Below are positions 51,795 through 60,137 of a DNA stretch of 64,000 nt, piece after piece; position 1 is the stretch's first letter, and each line of letters opens with the position of its first letter. Source of the stretch: Cellulophaga sp. BC115SP (GTDB lineage Bacteria; Bacteroidota; Bacteroidia; Cytophagales; Spirosomataceae); contig NZ_JAAALB010000020.1 of NCBI RefSeq assembly GCF_009905545.1, positions 56,699 through 120,698 on the forward strand. The letters run 5' to 3'. The notes beneath the pieces were generated by a model. That model was not told the origin of the DNA. It searched no databases and worked only from the letters and a program-made list of their open reading frames with translations. Position numbers and translations under genes: made by a program.

Positions 51795-52226
51795 TTATTT
51801 TTCTGAATTTTGTTTTAATTTGATAAGAACTTTAGTGAATACCTCAAGTTCTTCTTCTGTAATACCTACCAAATTTCTTTCGGTCACCACATCGATTACT
51901 TCTTGACACTGTTTCATAATATCTTTTCCAGCTTCGGTAATAACTAAGTGTTTTTTGCGACGGTCGGTAGTGTCGTTTACACGAATCAAATAACCCATTG
52001 CTTCCAACTGGTCGATATGGCGCATAATCGCTGATTTATCCTTATGAATCATTTCGGCCAAATCCGATTGAATTGTTTCTTCTTTTGAAGCAATAAGGTG
52101 TAATAAAAAATGTTGTTCAGGCAAAATCTGAATACCTGCATTGGCCAATTCACGAGCCGATTGCTTGAACAATGCTTTGACTGTATCAGCAAATAGGTAT
52201 CTAAATGAATTACGTTGTACTTCCAT
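51795..52226 (-). CDS. MarR-family regulator of the efflux operon
   Basis: A 143-residue winged-helix protein. Core: a dimerisation helix at the N-terminus, DNA-binding helices (EETIQSDLAEMIHKDKSAIMRHIDQLEAMG, about residues 50-80) and wing (IRVNDTTDRRKKHLVITEAG). It stands first in the minus-strand run, before tolC, adaptor and permease. The two near-identical palindromes flanking it make it the likely autoregulated repressor of the pump. It lacks the N-terminal cysteine of OhrR, so a small-molecule ligand is more likely than redox control. Confidence 0.88.
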   Translation of the reverse strand: MEVQRNSFRYLFADTVKALFKQSARELANAGIQILPEQHFLLHLIASKEETIQSDLAEMIHKDKSAIMRHIDQLEAMGYLIRVNDTTDRRKKHLVITEAGKDIMKQCQEVIDVVTERNLVGITEEELEVFTKVLIKLKQNSEK

Positions 52227-52576
52227 TATCGTTGACTTTAAAAATAGTTGACTTTAAAATAGTTGACAAAATCAACGATTCAAAATTAGAGTATGAAAAT
52301 GAATTCTCCAAAGAAATTTGATGAAAAGTAAAAAAAGAACGTTAACTGGCAGAAAATCAGGCTCAAAAAGCATGAAAGTGTATTTCTAAGTCAAGAATTG
52401 GCACTGCGCAAAGGATTTGAAGAGTCACCCATTTCGGATATGAGCTATTGGACTTGGGAAGAACAACAAACTTTATCGAAGAATCGAGGATGAAAGTTGG
52501 GGAGCACATCAGAATAAAATATCTTCGTAAATAATAGATAGGAATTGAGAGGTATCAACCTAATAAATAGATAATA
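52227..52576. other. 350-base gap with operator B and a possible gene remnant
   Basis: The left part holds the marR control region. From 52332 to 52493 a frame without an ATG stays open for 53 codons with protein-like composition (LSQELALRKGFEESPISDMSYW), bounded by stops. It may be the remnant of a lost gene, but no family was recognised. The right part precedes the membrane AraC gene and should hold its promoter. Confidence 0.4.
52258..52280. promoter_or_regulatory. candidate MarR operator B, upstream of marR
   Basis: Palindrome with core AGTTGACAAAATCAAC, 32-54 bases before the marR ATG. It differs from operator A at one position (outer right arm). Two further half-site-like TAGTTGAC or CGTTGAC copies lie between it and the marR start (52229-52253). 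Confidence 0.7.
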
Positions 52577-53782
52577 ATGTTATTTTCCTTTAGCTTTTAT
52601 AGCTCGTTTTTGCTTGTCTTTTTCATCCACTTGATGGTTTACAGTTTTCTGTTTTTGGTAAAATATATCAAAACTCAGCAACTTTCCAGTTTTTGGATGA
52701 GCTTATTTCTGTTGTTAAGCACCCTATATTTCACGCCTTGGATGGTTGGATTTGCTGGTTGGTATGACACACAACCTTATAGAGATTTCCTATTTTACAC
52801 TCCTTTTCAACATTTGTTTCTGTTAGGACCAGTGCTATTTTTTTATACACAAAGTCTACTGAATCCTGCGTTGAGACTAAACCGTAGCATGTTATTGCAT
52901 TTCATCCCTGCCATTCTATATTTGGTATACAGTGCTATCATCGTGATTTACGACAAATTTATCCTCCATGATTATGGTTTTCTTGCCAGTGGACAAGACC
53001 CTGACTTTGACCCATGGTATCAGCTTTTGGGATTTGTCAGTATGTCGGTTTATTTGGTTATGGGATTTAGATACCATCAATTGTATGTAAAAAGTATTAA
53101 CCAAGTTTTGAGTAACACAACGGCCTATTTGTATCCATGGTTGCCGAGATTCTTTTTTGCTTGTATCACTTTACTATTCATTAGGGGCGTCGTAGCGGTA
53201 TTGGGGCTTATTTGGGATATGAACTATATTAATACATGGTGGTATTTTTTGTGTTATGCCATTTGCTGTTATTACATTGCGATTTTGAGTTATAGCAATG
53301 CCGTCGAAAGTAAGTTGTTGTTTCGAACCAATCTTTTATCTACAGACGAAACCTATTGGGCTGCTTCTGATACCATCGACACAGAATATATCTCTATTCC
53401 AATTGCTGAAAGCACCACAACCCAAGAACTAAGTGATGACCTGTTAACAATCAAAGAGTCTCTTCTCTCAGTTTTAGAACAAGAACAAGTTTTTCTGAAT
53501 CCTGAACTTACCTTGGTTGAGCTGTCAAAACAACTCAATACCAATGCTTCGATTTTGAGTAAAGTAATTAATAAAGGTTTTGGTCAAAACTTTAATGATT
53601 TAATCAATCAGTATCGTATCAATATTGTGATAGGTGAAATAGAAAAAGGGCTTCATAAAAAACAAACGTTGTTGAGCATCGCATACGATTGTGGTTTTAA
53701 TAGCAAAGCAACTTTTAACCGTGCTTTTAAAAAAGTTACCAATTTTACCCCTGTAGAGTACATTCAACAGCATTTTCTTTAA
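52577..53782 (+). CDS. membrane-anchored AraC-family regulator
   Basis: A 401-residue protein with about seven hydrophobic segments in residues 1-255 (FSSFLLVFFIHLMVYSFLFL; YQLLGFVSMSVYLVMGF; WYFLCYAICCYYIAIL) and a C-terminal AraC HTH domain at about 300-400 (LVELSKQLNTNASILSKVI; IAYDCGFNSKATFNRAFKKVT). This 7TM-plus-AraC layout is widespread in Bacteroidota, and the ligand is unknown in general. It may control the DoxX-like gene that follows 77 bases later, but no operator was seen. Confidence 0.88.
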   Translation: MLFSFSFYSSFLLVFFIHLMVYSFLFLVKYIKTQQLSSFWMSLFLLLSTLYFTPWMVGFAGWYDTQPYRDFLFYTPFQHLFLLGPVLFFYTQSLLNPALRLNRSMLLHFIPAILYLVYSAIIVIYDKFILHDYGFLASGQDPDFDPWYQLLGFVSMSVYLVMGFRYHQLYVKSINQVLSNTTAYLYPWLPRFFFACITLLFIRGVVAVLGLIWDMNYINTWWYFLCYAICCYYIAILSYSNAVESKLLFRTNLLSTDETYWAASDTIDTEYISIPIAESTTTQELSDDLLTIKESLLSVLEQEQVFLNPELTLVELSKQLNTNASILSKVINKGFGQNFNDLINQYRINIVIGEIEKGLHKKQTLLSIAYDCGFNSKATFNRAFKKVTNFTPVEYIQQHFL

Positions 53783-53859
53783 TAAAATAGGTTTCAAATC
53801 ATAATTTGAAGCGATTGAGGTATTCAGATAGAGCTACTTTTGAAGAAAAAAAACATTTT

Positions 53860-54723
53860 ATGCAAAAGCTATTCGACCTCTTATTTCGCCCAATCACTAT
53901 GCCTCGCTGGTGGCAAGATGTATTTATTAGTATCCCAAGAATCATCTGTGGATATTGGCTCACTTCAGATTTTGGCGCCTCCAAATTTGGTTTGCCTTGG
54001 ACTCCTGCTGAGATTAATCTTGGTTTATTTGAAGTGGTATTCTGGTTTCCCAGCGATGTTGTAGCGTATGGGGGTATTTTCAAAACATTCTCTGTTTTTC
54101 TAGCCTACATGGGTGCTTTTAGTGAAGGTATCGGTGGAATGGCCTTTATACTTGGTTTTCAAACCCGCCTATTTTCATTTTTGATGGCATGTACCATGCT
54201 TGTGGCGGCAATCTGTCAGCAGTGGGACAATGGGCTATGGTCAATGATGCCTGCTTTGGGGATTTTGTGGGTAAGTATGTTTCATCTTATTTTAGGCAGC
54301 GGACGCTTTGGCATCGATCATTTGATTTATCAAAAGCAGAATTTCAAGATTGGAATGCTTAGTTTTTTACCAATTGTCTTGGTATTACTGATGGCAGGAG
54401 TTCAAGATACAAAAACTCATACAGTAACAGTACAAGTAACTTTGCCACATAAAACAAGTGTTAAAACGATGGGAGTTCGAGGAAATGATGCTCCTTTGAA
54501 TTGGAATACCGATTTAGCGATGAAGGAGGTAATTAAAGATTCTATCTATACCGCTCAATTTAAAGTCAACACGGGTTTTAACTTTACCAAAATAAAATTT
54601 GTACTAAATGGTGGAATCGAACTGGAAAATCAAGAAAATAGATACATTTTACTAGATGACAAAACTTTAAATACATCTTATAAAGCTGTGTATGATGTGG
54701 CAAAAGATGATAAGAAAAAGTAA
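53860..54723 (+). CDS. DoxX-like membrane protein with C-terminal beta-sandwich domain
   Basis: A 287-residue protein from the ATG at 53860; a TTG 18 codons upstream is the alternative. Residues about 15-190 have four or five hydrophobic segments of the DoxX/DoxD type, with the paired SIPRIICGYWLTSDFGASKFG and MGAFSEGIGGMAFILGFQTRL. Residues about 200-287 form a soluble beta-sandwich (TVTVQVTLPHKTSVKTMGVRG; LNWNTDLAMKE; FVLNGGIELENQENR) that resembles carbohydrate-binding CBM20-type or Ig-like modules. DoxX proteins are linked to respiratory or redox functions. The fusion is unusual and its role unknown. Confidence 0.72.
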   Translation: MQKLFDLLFRPITMPRWWQDVFISIPRIICGYWLTSDFGASKFGLPWTPAEINLGLFEVVFWFPSDVVAYGGIFKTFSVFLAYMGAFSEGIGGMAFILGFQTRLFSFLMACTMLVAAICQQWDNGLWSMMPALGILWVSMFHLILGSGRFGIDHLIYQKQNFKIGMLSFLPIVLVLLMAGVQDTKTHTVTVQVTLPHKTSVKTMGVRGNDAPLNWNTDLAMKEVIKDSIYTAQFKVNTGFNFTKIKFVLNGGIELENQENRYILLDDKTLNTSYKAVYDVAKDDKKK

Positions 54724-54749
54724 ATGTTAGTTGTTGACAAATAGGTTTA

Positions 54750-54793
54750 TTTTCCTAATAGGGTGCGAATGAATTCGCACCCTATTAGGAAAA
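54750..54793. terminator. bidirectional terminator, 21-bp arms
   Basis: Perfect arms 54750-54770 and 54773-54793 (21 bp; TTTTCC at the left end, GGAAAA at the right end) with a tight central turn. It lies between the convergent DoxX-like and sugar-transporter genes and serves both; the T/A runs at the ends act as U-tracts in both directions. Confidence 0.88.
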
Positions 54794-54799
54794 ATACCA

Positions 54800-55798
54800 T
54801 CACTTGGCAGAAATCAATAATCCCAAGCCAAGGATATAGCACAACAACATGATATGAAGTAAAGTATTGGTTCCTTGAGGAGCATTTTTGAATTCTTTCC
54901 AGATATAAATACCCCAGATAGCAGCTACAATGGTAGCTCCCTGCCCCAAACCATACGAAATAGCAGGACCAGCCGTACCTGAAGCAATGATATTGAATGA
55001 CATTCCGATGCACCAAATACTCCCACCAACAATACCCATAAGATGACTCTGGCTTGTTCCCTTGAAATAATCTGAATAGCTTACAGGTGCTCCTACAAAG
55101 GGTTTTTTCATTAAAAATGTATTGAAAACAAAATTACTCAAGAAGATACCTACCGCAAAAAATACCACAGCGGTATAAGGGCTCAATTTTCCATCTACAG
55201 GATGTGTAAAATCAGGGAACATGGAATTGGCGACGTATTTATAAAATAGTCCCATCAACAACCCACTAATAACCGAAAGAGCAAGTCCTTTGCTAGATAC
55301 AGAAGCCGTATTGCCTGCAAGCATTTTTCGATAAGCATTGGCATTGAGCAAAATAGCGATTACAATAAGCGCTACCCCCGCAAAAATAAAAGTTGAATTA
55401 CCAATAGGGGCATCGATATAATTCACAATCACGCCGACTACCAATGCCAAACCTATTCCCACAGGAAAGGCAACCGACATCCCTGCAATAGAAATAGCTG
55501 CTCCTAACAGGATATTAGCCAAATTGAATACGATACCTCCGATAATTGCTGAATAAATATTGGTAGTATCAGCTTGCTTTATATCTACCAGAAAACCTCT
55601 TCCTCCTTCGCCCATACTTCCTAAGGTAAAGGCAAATAACAAAGAGGTAATGAGTATTCCGATAACATAATCCCAATAGAAAAGCTCAAAACGCCAATTG
55701 GACGAAGCTAACTTTTGGGTATTGGCCCATGAGCCCCAGCATAACATAGTTACGATACAAAAAACCACCGCAGTGGTATAGTTTTCGATGATAAACAT
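54800..55798 (-). CDS. GRP/RhaT-type sugar transporter
   Basis: A 332-residue, ten-segment DMT-superfamily protein, counting from the ATG at 55798 (MFIIENYTTAVVF). A longer frame would overlap the upstream gene. Signature features are LCWGSWANTQKL after helix 1, WDYVIGILITSLLF, and GGIVFNLANILLGAAISIAGMSVAFPVGIGLA. The family includes the glucose/ribose porter and RhaT. It lies 22 bases after the ADP-ribosylglycohydrolase-family gene, next to a nucleoside hydrolase and a ribokinase, so ribose import is a strong inference. Confidence 0.83.
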   Translation of the reverse strand: MFIIENYTTAVVFCIVTMLCWGSWANTQKLASSNWRFELFYWDYVIGILITSLLFAFTLGSMGEGGRGFLVDIKQADTTNIYSAIIGGIVFNLANILLGAAISIAGMSVAFPVGIGLALVVGVIVNYIDAPIGNSTFIFAGVALIVIAILLNANAYRKMLAGNTASVSSKGLALSVISGLLMGLFYKYVANSMFPDFTHPVDGKLSPYTAVVFFAVGIFLSNFVFNTFLMKKPFVGAPVSYSDYFKGTSQSHLMGIVGGSIWCIGMSFNIIASGTAGPAISYGLGQGATIVAAIWGIYIWKEFKNAPQGTNTLLHIMLLCYILGLGLLISAK

Positions 55799-55820
55799 AA
55801 ACTTGATACGGTTGTGGTTA

Positions 55821-57380
55821 TTACTTTTTTGCAGCTGGTTTTCTCTGTCCAAAACGATAGATAGTCTGATTGGAATCGTTATTTGGACTATCACCATAAA
55901 TCAACACTTCGGTGATACGGCATTCATGCTCCTCAGATGGATTAAGCATTTTTAGCTTGACGGTATGCTTTCCCTTTGGTAGTAAATATTTCCAAAATAA
56001 CTCATGGCGACGTTCTTTGAAACTTGTCGGCAAGGCTACAGTCTCAATTTTATTACCATCTAAATACAATTCTACCTGAAAATTGAAAGTACTTTCTGAC
56101 ATCCATTTGGCAGTTTCTCCTTTTACCACAAAACCTGTTCCTTCAAAATCAAAGGTATATTCGTCTTTCAAATATTTATTAACAAACTGTTTGTCAATCG
56201 GATAAGTCCCATCAAAGCTTTTTTCCATTTTGACTGGCACAGGAGTTTGAATCGGAATAATCACTTTATCTTCTAAGACTTTCCCACCATTACGTTCAAT
56301 ATTCAACAAGGCGTGTTTGGTACCGATTTCATACACATCTGCCAATGAAATAGTTGTGTATTTAAAATCAATATCTTCGGCCTCTTTCAAACCCATTTTC
56401 CAATAAGCCGGAATTTTGTCATAACCCAATACTGTTCCAAGTATTCCTCCTGCTGATGAAGGATTGCAGTCTGCATCTTGACCGCAACGCGTTGTAATTT
56501 CCATTGTTTGGGAAAAATCTCCATTGCCATAAAGTAAACCTAAAACCACATACGCCGAGTTGATCGTCGCATCGATATTGAATGGCGCAAACACGCCATC
56601 AGGGCATCCAATATCTTGTGTCCATTTGTCTTGGAGTAAATACCATGTCTTTTTCCAATCATTTGGATACATTTGATGCCATTTGATTACGTCAGCTATA
56701 CATTTGTAATAATTACTTTCTTTGGGAATAGTCTTGAGTGCTTCTGAAACAATGTATTTTATATCAGTTGAAGTAAATGCCAAAGTATAACACGCACCTA
56801 AATACACGCCACCAAAATACCCATCGCCATAGTTCATGATATGTCCAATTTTATCAGAAATTTTTGAGGCAGCATTTGGCATAGCAGGAGACATAAGTCC
56901 TGCAAAATCGCATTCTATCTGATAATCAATACAATCGGCATGTGGATTATTGACCCAATGACCAGAGGCAGGAGGCATCATCCCATGCAAAATATTATAT
57001 CTTCCCGCTTGATTTGCGTGCCAAAGTGCATAGCCAGCATTGGCATAAGCCTTGGCGTGTGACTCAACTGGAGCATCAAGCCCTTCTTTCTCAAAAACAT
57101 CCACAAAAGTCAAGTCCATATATAAATCATCATACAAACCTGGATTGTTGAGCATAGTGTTTTTCAAATAGCCATCATACCATTGTATAGGCTGATATTC
57201 ATTGATGATGGTGCCATTGTACTTAAACTCAACGGGTCCTCCAAAGGTTACGCCAATAGTTTGACCAGCCCAACCTCCTTTGATTTTATCCTTGAGCTGT
57301 GTTTTGCTCAAGGTAAGTGTTTTTTGTTGCGCCAATAATGTATTAGTCAAAAATAGAATTAATAGAAATGTTTTTTTCAT
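55821..57380 (-). CDS. exported ADP-ribosylglycohydrolase family protein
   Basis: A 519-residue protein with a signal peptide ending near LLAQ (residues 1-17). The all-helical ADP-ribosylglycohydrolase domain (about 25-350) has KIKGGWAGQTIGVTFGG, YDDLYMDLTF and the metal-ligand motif GQDADCNPSSAGGILG. Residues about 380-505 form a beta-sandwich (FNFQVELYLDGNKIE, LPKGKHTVKLKML). The family removes ADP-ribose from proteins, dinitrogenase reductase or small molecules, using two Mg2+ ions; the export signal and C-terminal domain suggest an extracytoplasmic substrate. The YDDLYMDL motif replaces the more usual TDDT, so substrate specificity may differ. Confidence 0.83.
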   Translation of the reverse strand: MKKTFLLILFLTNTLLAQQKTLTLSKTQLKDKIKGGWAGQTIGVTFGGPVEFKYNGTIINEYQPIQWYDGYLKNTMLNNPGLYDDLYMDLTFVDVFEKEGLDAPVESHAKAYANAGYALWHANQAGRYNILHGMMPPASGHWVNNPHADCIDYQIECDFAGLMSPAMPNAASKISDKIGHIMNYGDGYFGGVYLGACYTLAFTSTDIKYIVSEALKTIPKESNYYKCIADVIKWHQMYPNDWKKTWYLLQDKWTQDIGCPDGVFAPFNIDATINSAYVVLGLLYGNGDFSQTMEITTRCGQDADCNPSSAGGILGTVLGYDKIPAYWKMGLKEAEDIDFKYTTISLADVYEIGTKHALLNIERNGGKVLEDKVIIPIQTPVPVKMEKSFDGTYPIDKQFVNKYLKDEYTFDFEGTGFVVKGETAKWMSESTFNFQVELYLDGNKIETVALPTSFKERRHELFWKYLLPKGKHTVKLKMLNPSEEHECRITEVLIYGDSPNNDSNQTIYRFGQRKPAAKK

Positions 57381-57559
57381 AAAGTTAAATAGTTGATTAA
57401 TAAAAGGATAAAATAGTTTTACATGCTCTAGGTTATAAGATTTATGCCATAGGCTAAAAGTTGAAAAGTATTTTTCATGAAATAATTTAAGCTTTTTCGC
57501 TTAATGCCTACGGCGTATAGCTTAAAGCGTATTTATGCAAAATAGAACTGCATAAATAC
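57381..57559. repeat. intergenic repeat element, copy 1
   Basis: Bases about 57424-57540 align with about 58604-58710 on the far side of the nucleoside hydrolase gene, with blocks such as TAGGCTAAAAGTT, TTTTCATGAAATAATT, AATGCCTAC and TATAGCTTA in the same order. Each copy contains an imperfect GTAGGC...GCCTAC inverted pair. A shared promoter or processing signal, or a mobile-element-like repeat, would both fit. Confidence 0.7.
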
Positions 57560-58504
57560 TTAACGTTCTAAATTTTGATATAGAAAGCTTTTCATTATTC
57601 GATTGATAAACTCATTGGAATCAATCGAAACACCCACTTCGGCATTAGGAATTTGATTTTCGTTTATTCGAGTAAAGCCTTCGTTATCGACTGCAATATT
57701 GACTTTTTTAGTCTTGAAAAGTTCAGGGTACAGAATCATACCAATCGCTACAGGGTCAAACAACGTTGGCGTTTCGTTGCCCCATAGCACGTACAAACCC
57801 GACAAGGCATTTGTCAAAACAGACTGTCGCATCAATAATAAATCTCGCTTGGCTTTCTCAAGTTTTACCATGGCAGTTACGTCCAATCCAGCATAAACTA
57901 TATTGGCACCTGAATTGACAAACTTCTTAGCAGCAGGAATATCTACTTTTACATTCCATTCGGCATCGATACTTGGATAGGTGTTGTAACCAATATAGAA
58001 TGACCCAAACATCGCATAGATTTTCTTGGCTAATTTCAAGGCTTTGGGGTCTTTGTCGATGACATCTGCCATATTCGTTACTGGACCAACCGAAATAATG
58101 ATGACCTCATTCGGATATTTTTTGAGGTTTTCGATGATAAAATCTGTAGCAGATTGTTGAATAGGCTTTAATTTGTTGAAATCCTTAGCCCAGTAAAATT
58201 GTTCTGCATACCAGTTGGCACGCTCGTCAATTTTGGAAGTATTACGTCCCAAGGCTACAGGAATTGTGTCTTGACCAGTCTCATACAATAGTTTAAGAGC
58301 CACTTTGGCTCGGTCATCGGTACGACCGTAGCACGTAGTAATGCCCAAAATATCCAATTTATCTTGATTGGTTAGAAGCATGGCTAAGGCAAAGGCATCA
58401 TCAATATCATCGCCCAAATCGCAATCAAAAATGACTTTTTGTCGAGTTTGTCCAAACAGCATCATTGACATGAGCGTCAGCACAATAGTGAGTTTAAGTT
58501 TCAT
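57560..58504 (-). CDS. exported inosine-uridine-type nucleoside hydrolase
   Basis: A 314-residue protein with a signal peptide (residues about 1-19, ending MLFGQ). It carries the Ca2+-binding aspartate cluster VIFDCDLGDDIDDAFAL (residues 24-40), the NMADVI segment after VISVGPVT and a C-terminal VGVSIDSNEF-like end. It cleaves the N-glycosidic bond of nucleosides to a base and ribose. Export suggests use of external nucleosides. It is flanked by ribokinase and the ADP-ribosylglycohydrolase-family gene in a riboside-scavenging cluster and bounded on both sides by copies of a repeat. Confidence 0.88.
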   Translation of the reverse strand: MKLKLTIVLTLMSMMLFGQTRQKVIFDCDLGDDIDDAFALAMLLTNQDKLDILGITTCYGRTDDRAKVALKLLYETGQDTIPVALGRNTSKIDERANWYAEQFYWAKDFNKLKPIQQSATDFIIENLKKYPNEVIIISVGPVTNMADVIDKDPKALKLAKKIYAMFGSFYIGYNTYPSIDAEWNVKVDIPAAKKFVNSGANIVYAGLDVTAMVKLEKAKRDLLLMRQSVLTNALSGLYVLWGNETPTLFDPVAIGMILYPELFKTKKVNIAVDNEGFTRINENQIPNAEVGVSIDSNEFINRIMKSFLYQNLER

Positions 58505-58603
58505 AGAAAATGGGGTTTAAGTTATGTGTTTAGGCTCTAGGCAAAGAGTTTTAAAATGTTTTTTAGTAACAACACACATGCTTTTTCCAATGCCACCGCC
58601 CAA

Positions 58604-58725
58604 AGCTCTAGGCTTTATGCTGTAGGCTAAAAGTTAAATAGTATTTCTCATGAAATAATTGAGGCTTTTTTGACTAATGCCTACAGCTTATAGCTTAGAG
58701 CGTATTTTTGCATTAATACTTAATT
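58604..58725. repeat. intergenic repeat element, copy 2
   Basis: Copy of the element at 57424-57540; identity by eye is about three-quarters with small gaps. TGTAGGC (58621-58627) and GCCTACA (58679-58685) pair to form a hairpin in this copy. No reading frame crosses it. Confidence 0.7.
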
Positions 58726-58794
58726 TAGCATTACTATTCTGATTATGAATTCGTTATGCTAATCGATATACTATTAACTAACAACTCCTATTAC

Positions 58795-59691
58795 TTACAT
58801 TTCAGCTCTTGATGGCATAGAAGCTTGTGCTCCCATGCGAGTAACGGCAATAGAGGCAGCTTTGCAAGCAAACTTTACAGCTTCTGAAAGTATTTTTTCT
58901 TCATAAATCGCTACTGCCAAGGCTCCGCTAAAACAGTCTCCAGCGGCTGTAGTATCTATGGCTTCAACCTGAGGAGCTTCAATTACTCCTTCAAAATCAG
59001 CTGATTTCAGATAAGCTCCTTTTGCACCCAAAGTAATGATGATATTTTGAACGCCTAGTGCTGCAAAGACTTGTCCCGCTTTTTGAGCACTTTCAAAATC
59101 CGTAACTTTTACTCCTGTAAGCAGTTCTGCTTCGGTTTCGTTTGGCGTAATTGTATGAATAAATGGGAATACGGATGAGGAAAGTTGAGCCGCTGGGGCT
59201 GGATTCAGAATCACTTTTAATCCAGATTTATAGGCTTTTTGAATCGTATATTCAACCGTTTTGATAGGTGTTTCTAGTTGTATCAGCAGAATATTATCCC
59301 GTTCAAAAATACTCGACGCATTTTCGATATCCTCGATAGACAAATGGGCATTTGCTCCTGGCGCCACCGTAATGCAATTTTCACCTCTGGCATCCACATT
59401 GATAAGAGCAACTCCCGAAGGGTTTTCGGTATCGACTACCACAAAATCGGTGTTGATACCCTCTTGCACAAATTGTTGGCGTGCTTGTCGCCCAAAAATA
59501 TCATCTCCTATTTTGCAAACGAACACGGTTGGGCACCCTAGTCGGGCAGTAGCTACTGCTTGGTTAGCACCTTTGCCACCAGCATTCATCAAAAATTTTC
59601 CTCCAATGACAGTTTCACCCGGTGTAGCAAGTTTTTCTGCTTTGATGACCATGTCTGTATTTGAGCTCCCAACTACAATAATTTTCTTCAT
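58795..59691 (-). CDS. rbsK: ribokinase
   Basis: A 298-residue PfkB-family sugar kinase, from the ATG at 59691 (MKKIIVVGSSNTDMV); an upstream in-frame ATG adds 17 unrelated residues. Motifs: N-terminal GSSNTDMVIK, substrate block GGKGANQAVATARLG and the C-terminal signature DTTAAGDCFSGALA with the catalytic Asp. It phosphorylates ribose to ribose 5-phosphate. It is the first gene of the minus-strand riboside cluster, 291 bases upstream of the nucleoside hydrolase. PfkB kinases vary in substrate, but this N-terminus is typical of RbsK. Confidence 0.9.
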   Translation of the reverse strand: MKKIIVVGSSNTDMVIKAEKLATPGETVIGGKFLMNAGGKGANQAVATARLGCPTVFVCKIGDDIFGRQARQQFVQEGINTDFVVVDTENPSGVALINVDARGENCITVAPGANAHLSIEDIENASSIFERDNILLIQLETPIKTVEYTIQKAYKSGLKVILNPAPAAQLSSSVFPFIHTITPNETEAELLTGVKVTDFESAQKAGQVFAALGVQNIIITLGAKGAYLKSADFEGVIEAPQVEAIDTTAAGDCFSGALAVAIYEEKILSEAVKFACKAASIAVTRMGAQASMPSRAEM

Positions 59692-60137
59692 CAGATTATT
59701 TTTAAATTTGAAACATTCAAAAATATCTAAAAATAATATCAAAACACAGTGTATAGAAAAATGATATGTAACTAGCTACAAGACTTTGGCAGATCCGTAA
59801 AAGTCTTTTTTTACAAAATATTAGGCTGTAGATGATATGCCAGAAAATCAAAAACTGATAGAGAGAAAATTTTGCCTTGAAATAACCGTATAGCTAAGCC
59901 TTTCAATGTCAGATTTGGGATTTCTGATTTCGAAAATAAACAGTTTTTATAATCCTTCGTACACTGCTAATTGAGAGTGACATTTTTAATTATTACCTTA
60001 ATTTAGAATAAAAAGTGCTGAAAGTTAGAGTATTACATTCGCAACTCAGTATTCATGCATAAAAAAATAGCTATCAAAAAAATTCTGATAGCTATCCGTT
60101 TTCATACAAGATAGGATGAACAGGTTAGTTCAACTTA
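59692..60137. other. 446-base intergenic region with the icd terminator
   Basis: The minus-strand terminator of the isocitrate dehydrogenase gene lies at about 60060-60095. The rest (59692-60060) is the upstream region of the ribokinase cluster and should hold its promoter. No reading frame, RNA gene or long repeat was recognised. Confidence 0.5.
60060..60095 (-). terminator. intrinsic terminator of the isocitrate dehydrogenase gene
   Basis: Stem ATAGCTATCA (60067-60076) / TGATAGCTAT (60086-60095) with a 9-base loop, followed on the minus strand by a run of U (plus-strand A run at 60060-60067). It is 43 bases after the stop codon. Confidence 0.83.

Noticed and set aside
59261..59764. 167-codon plus-strand frame across the ribokinase gene
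   Set aside because: Antisense to well-supported rbsK motifs; composition not protein-like.
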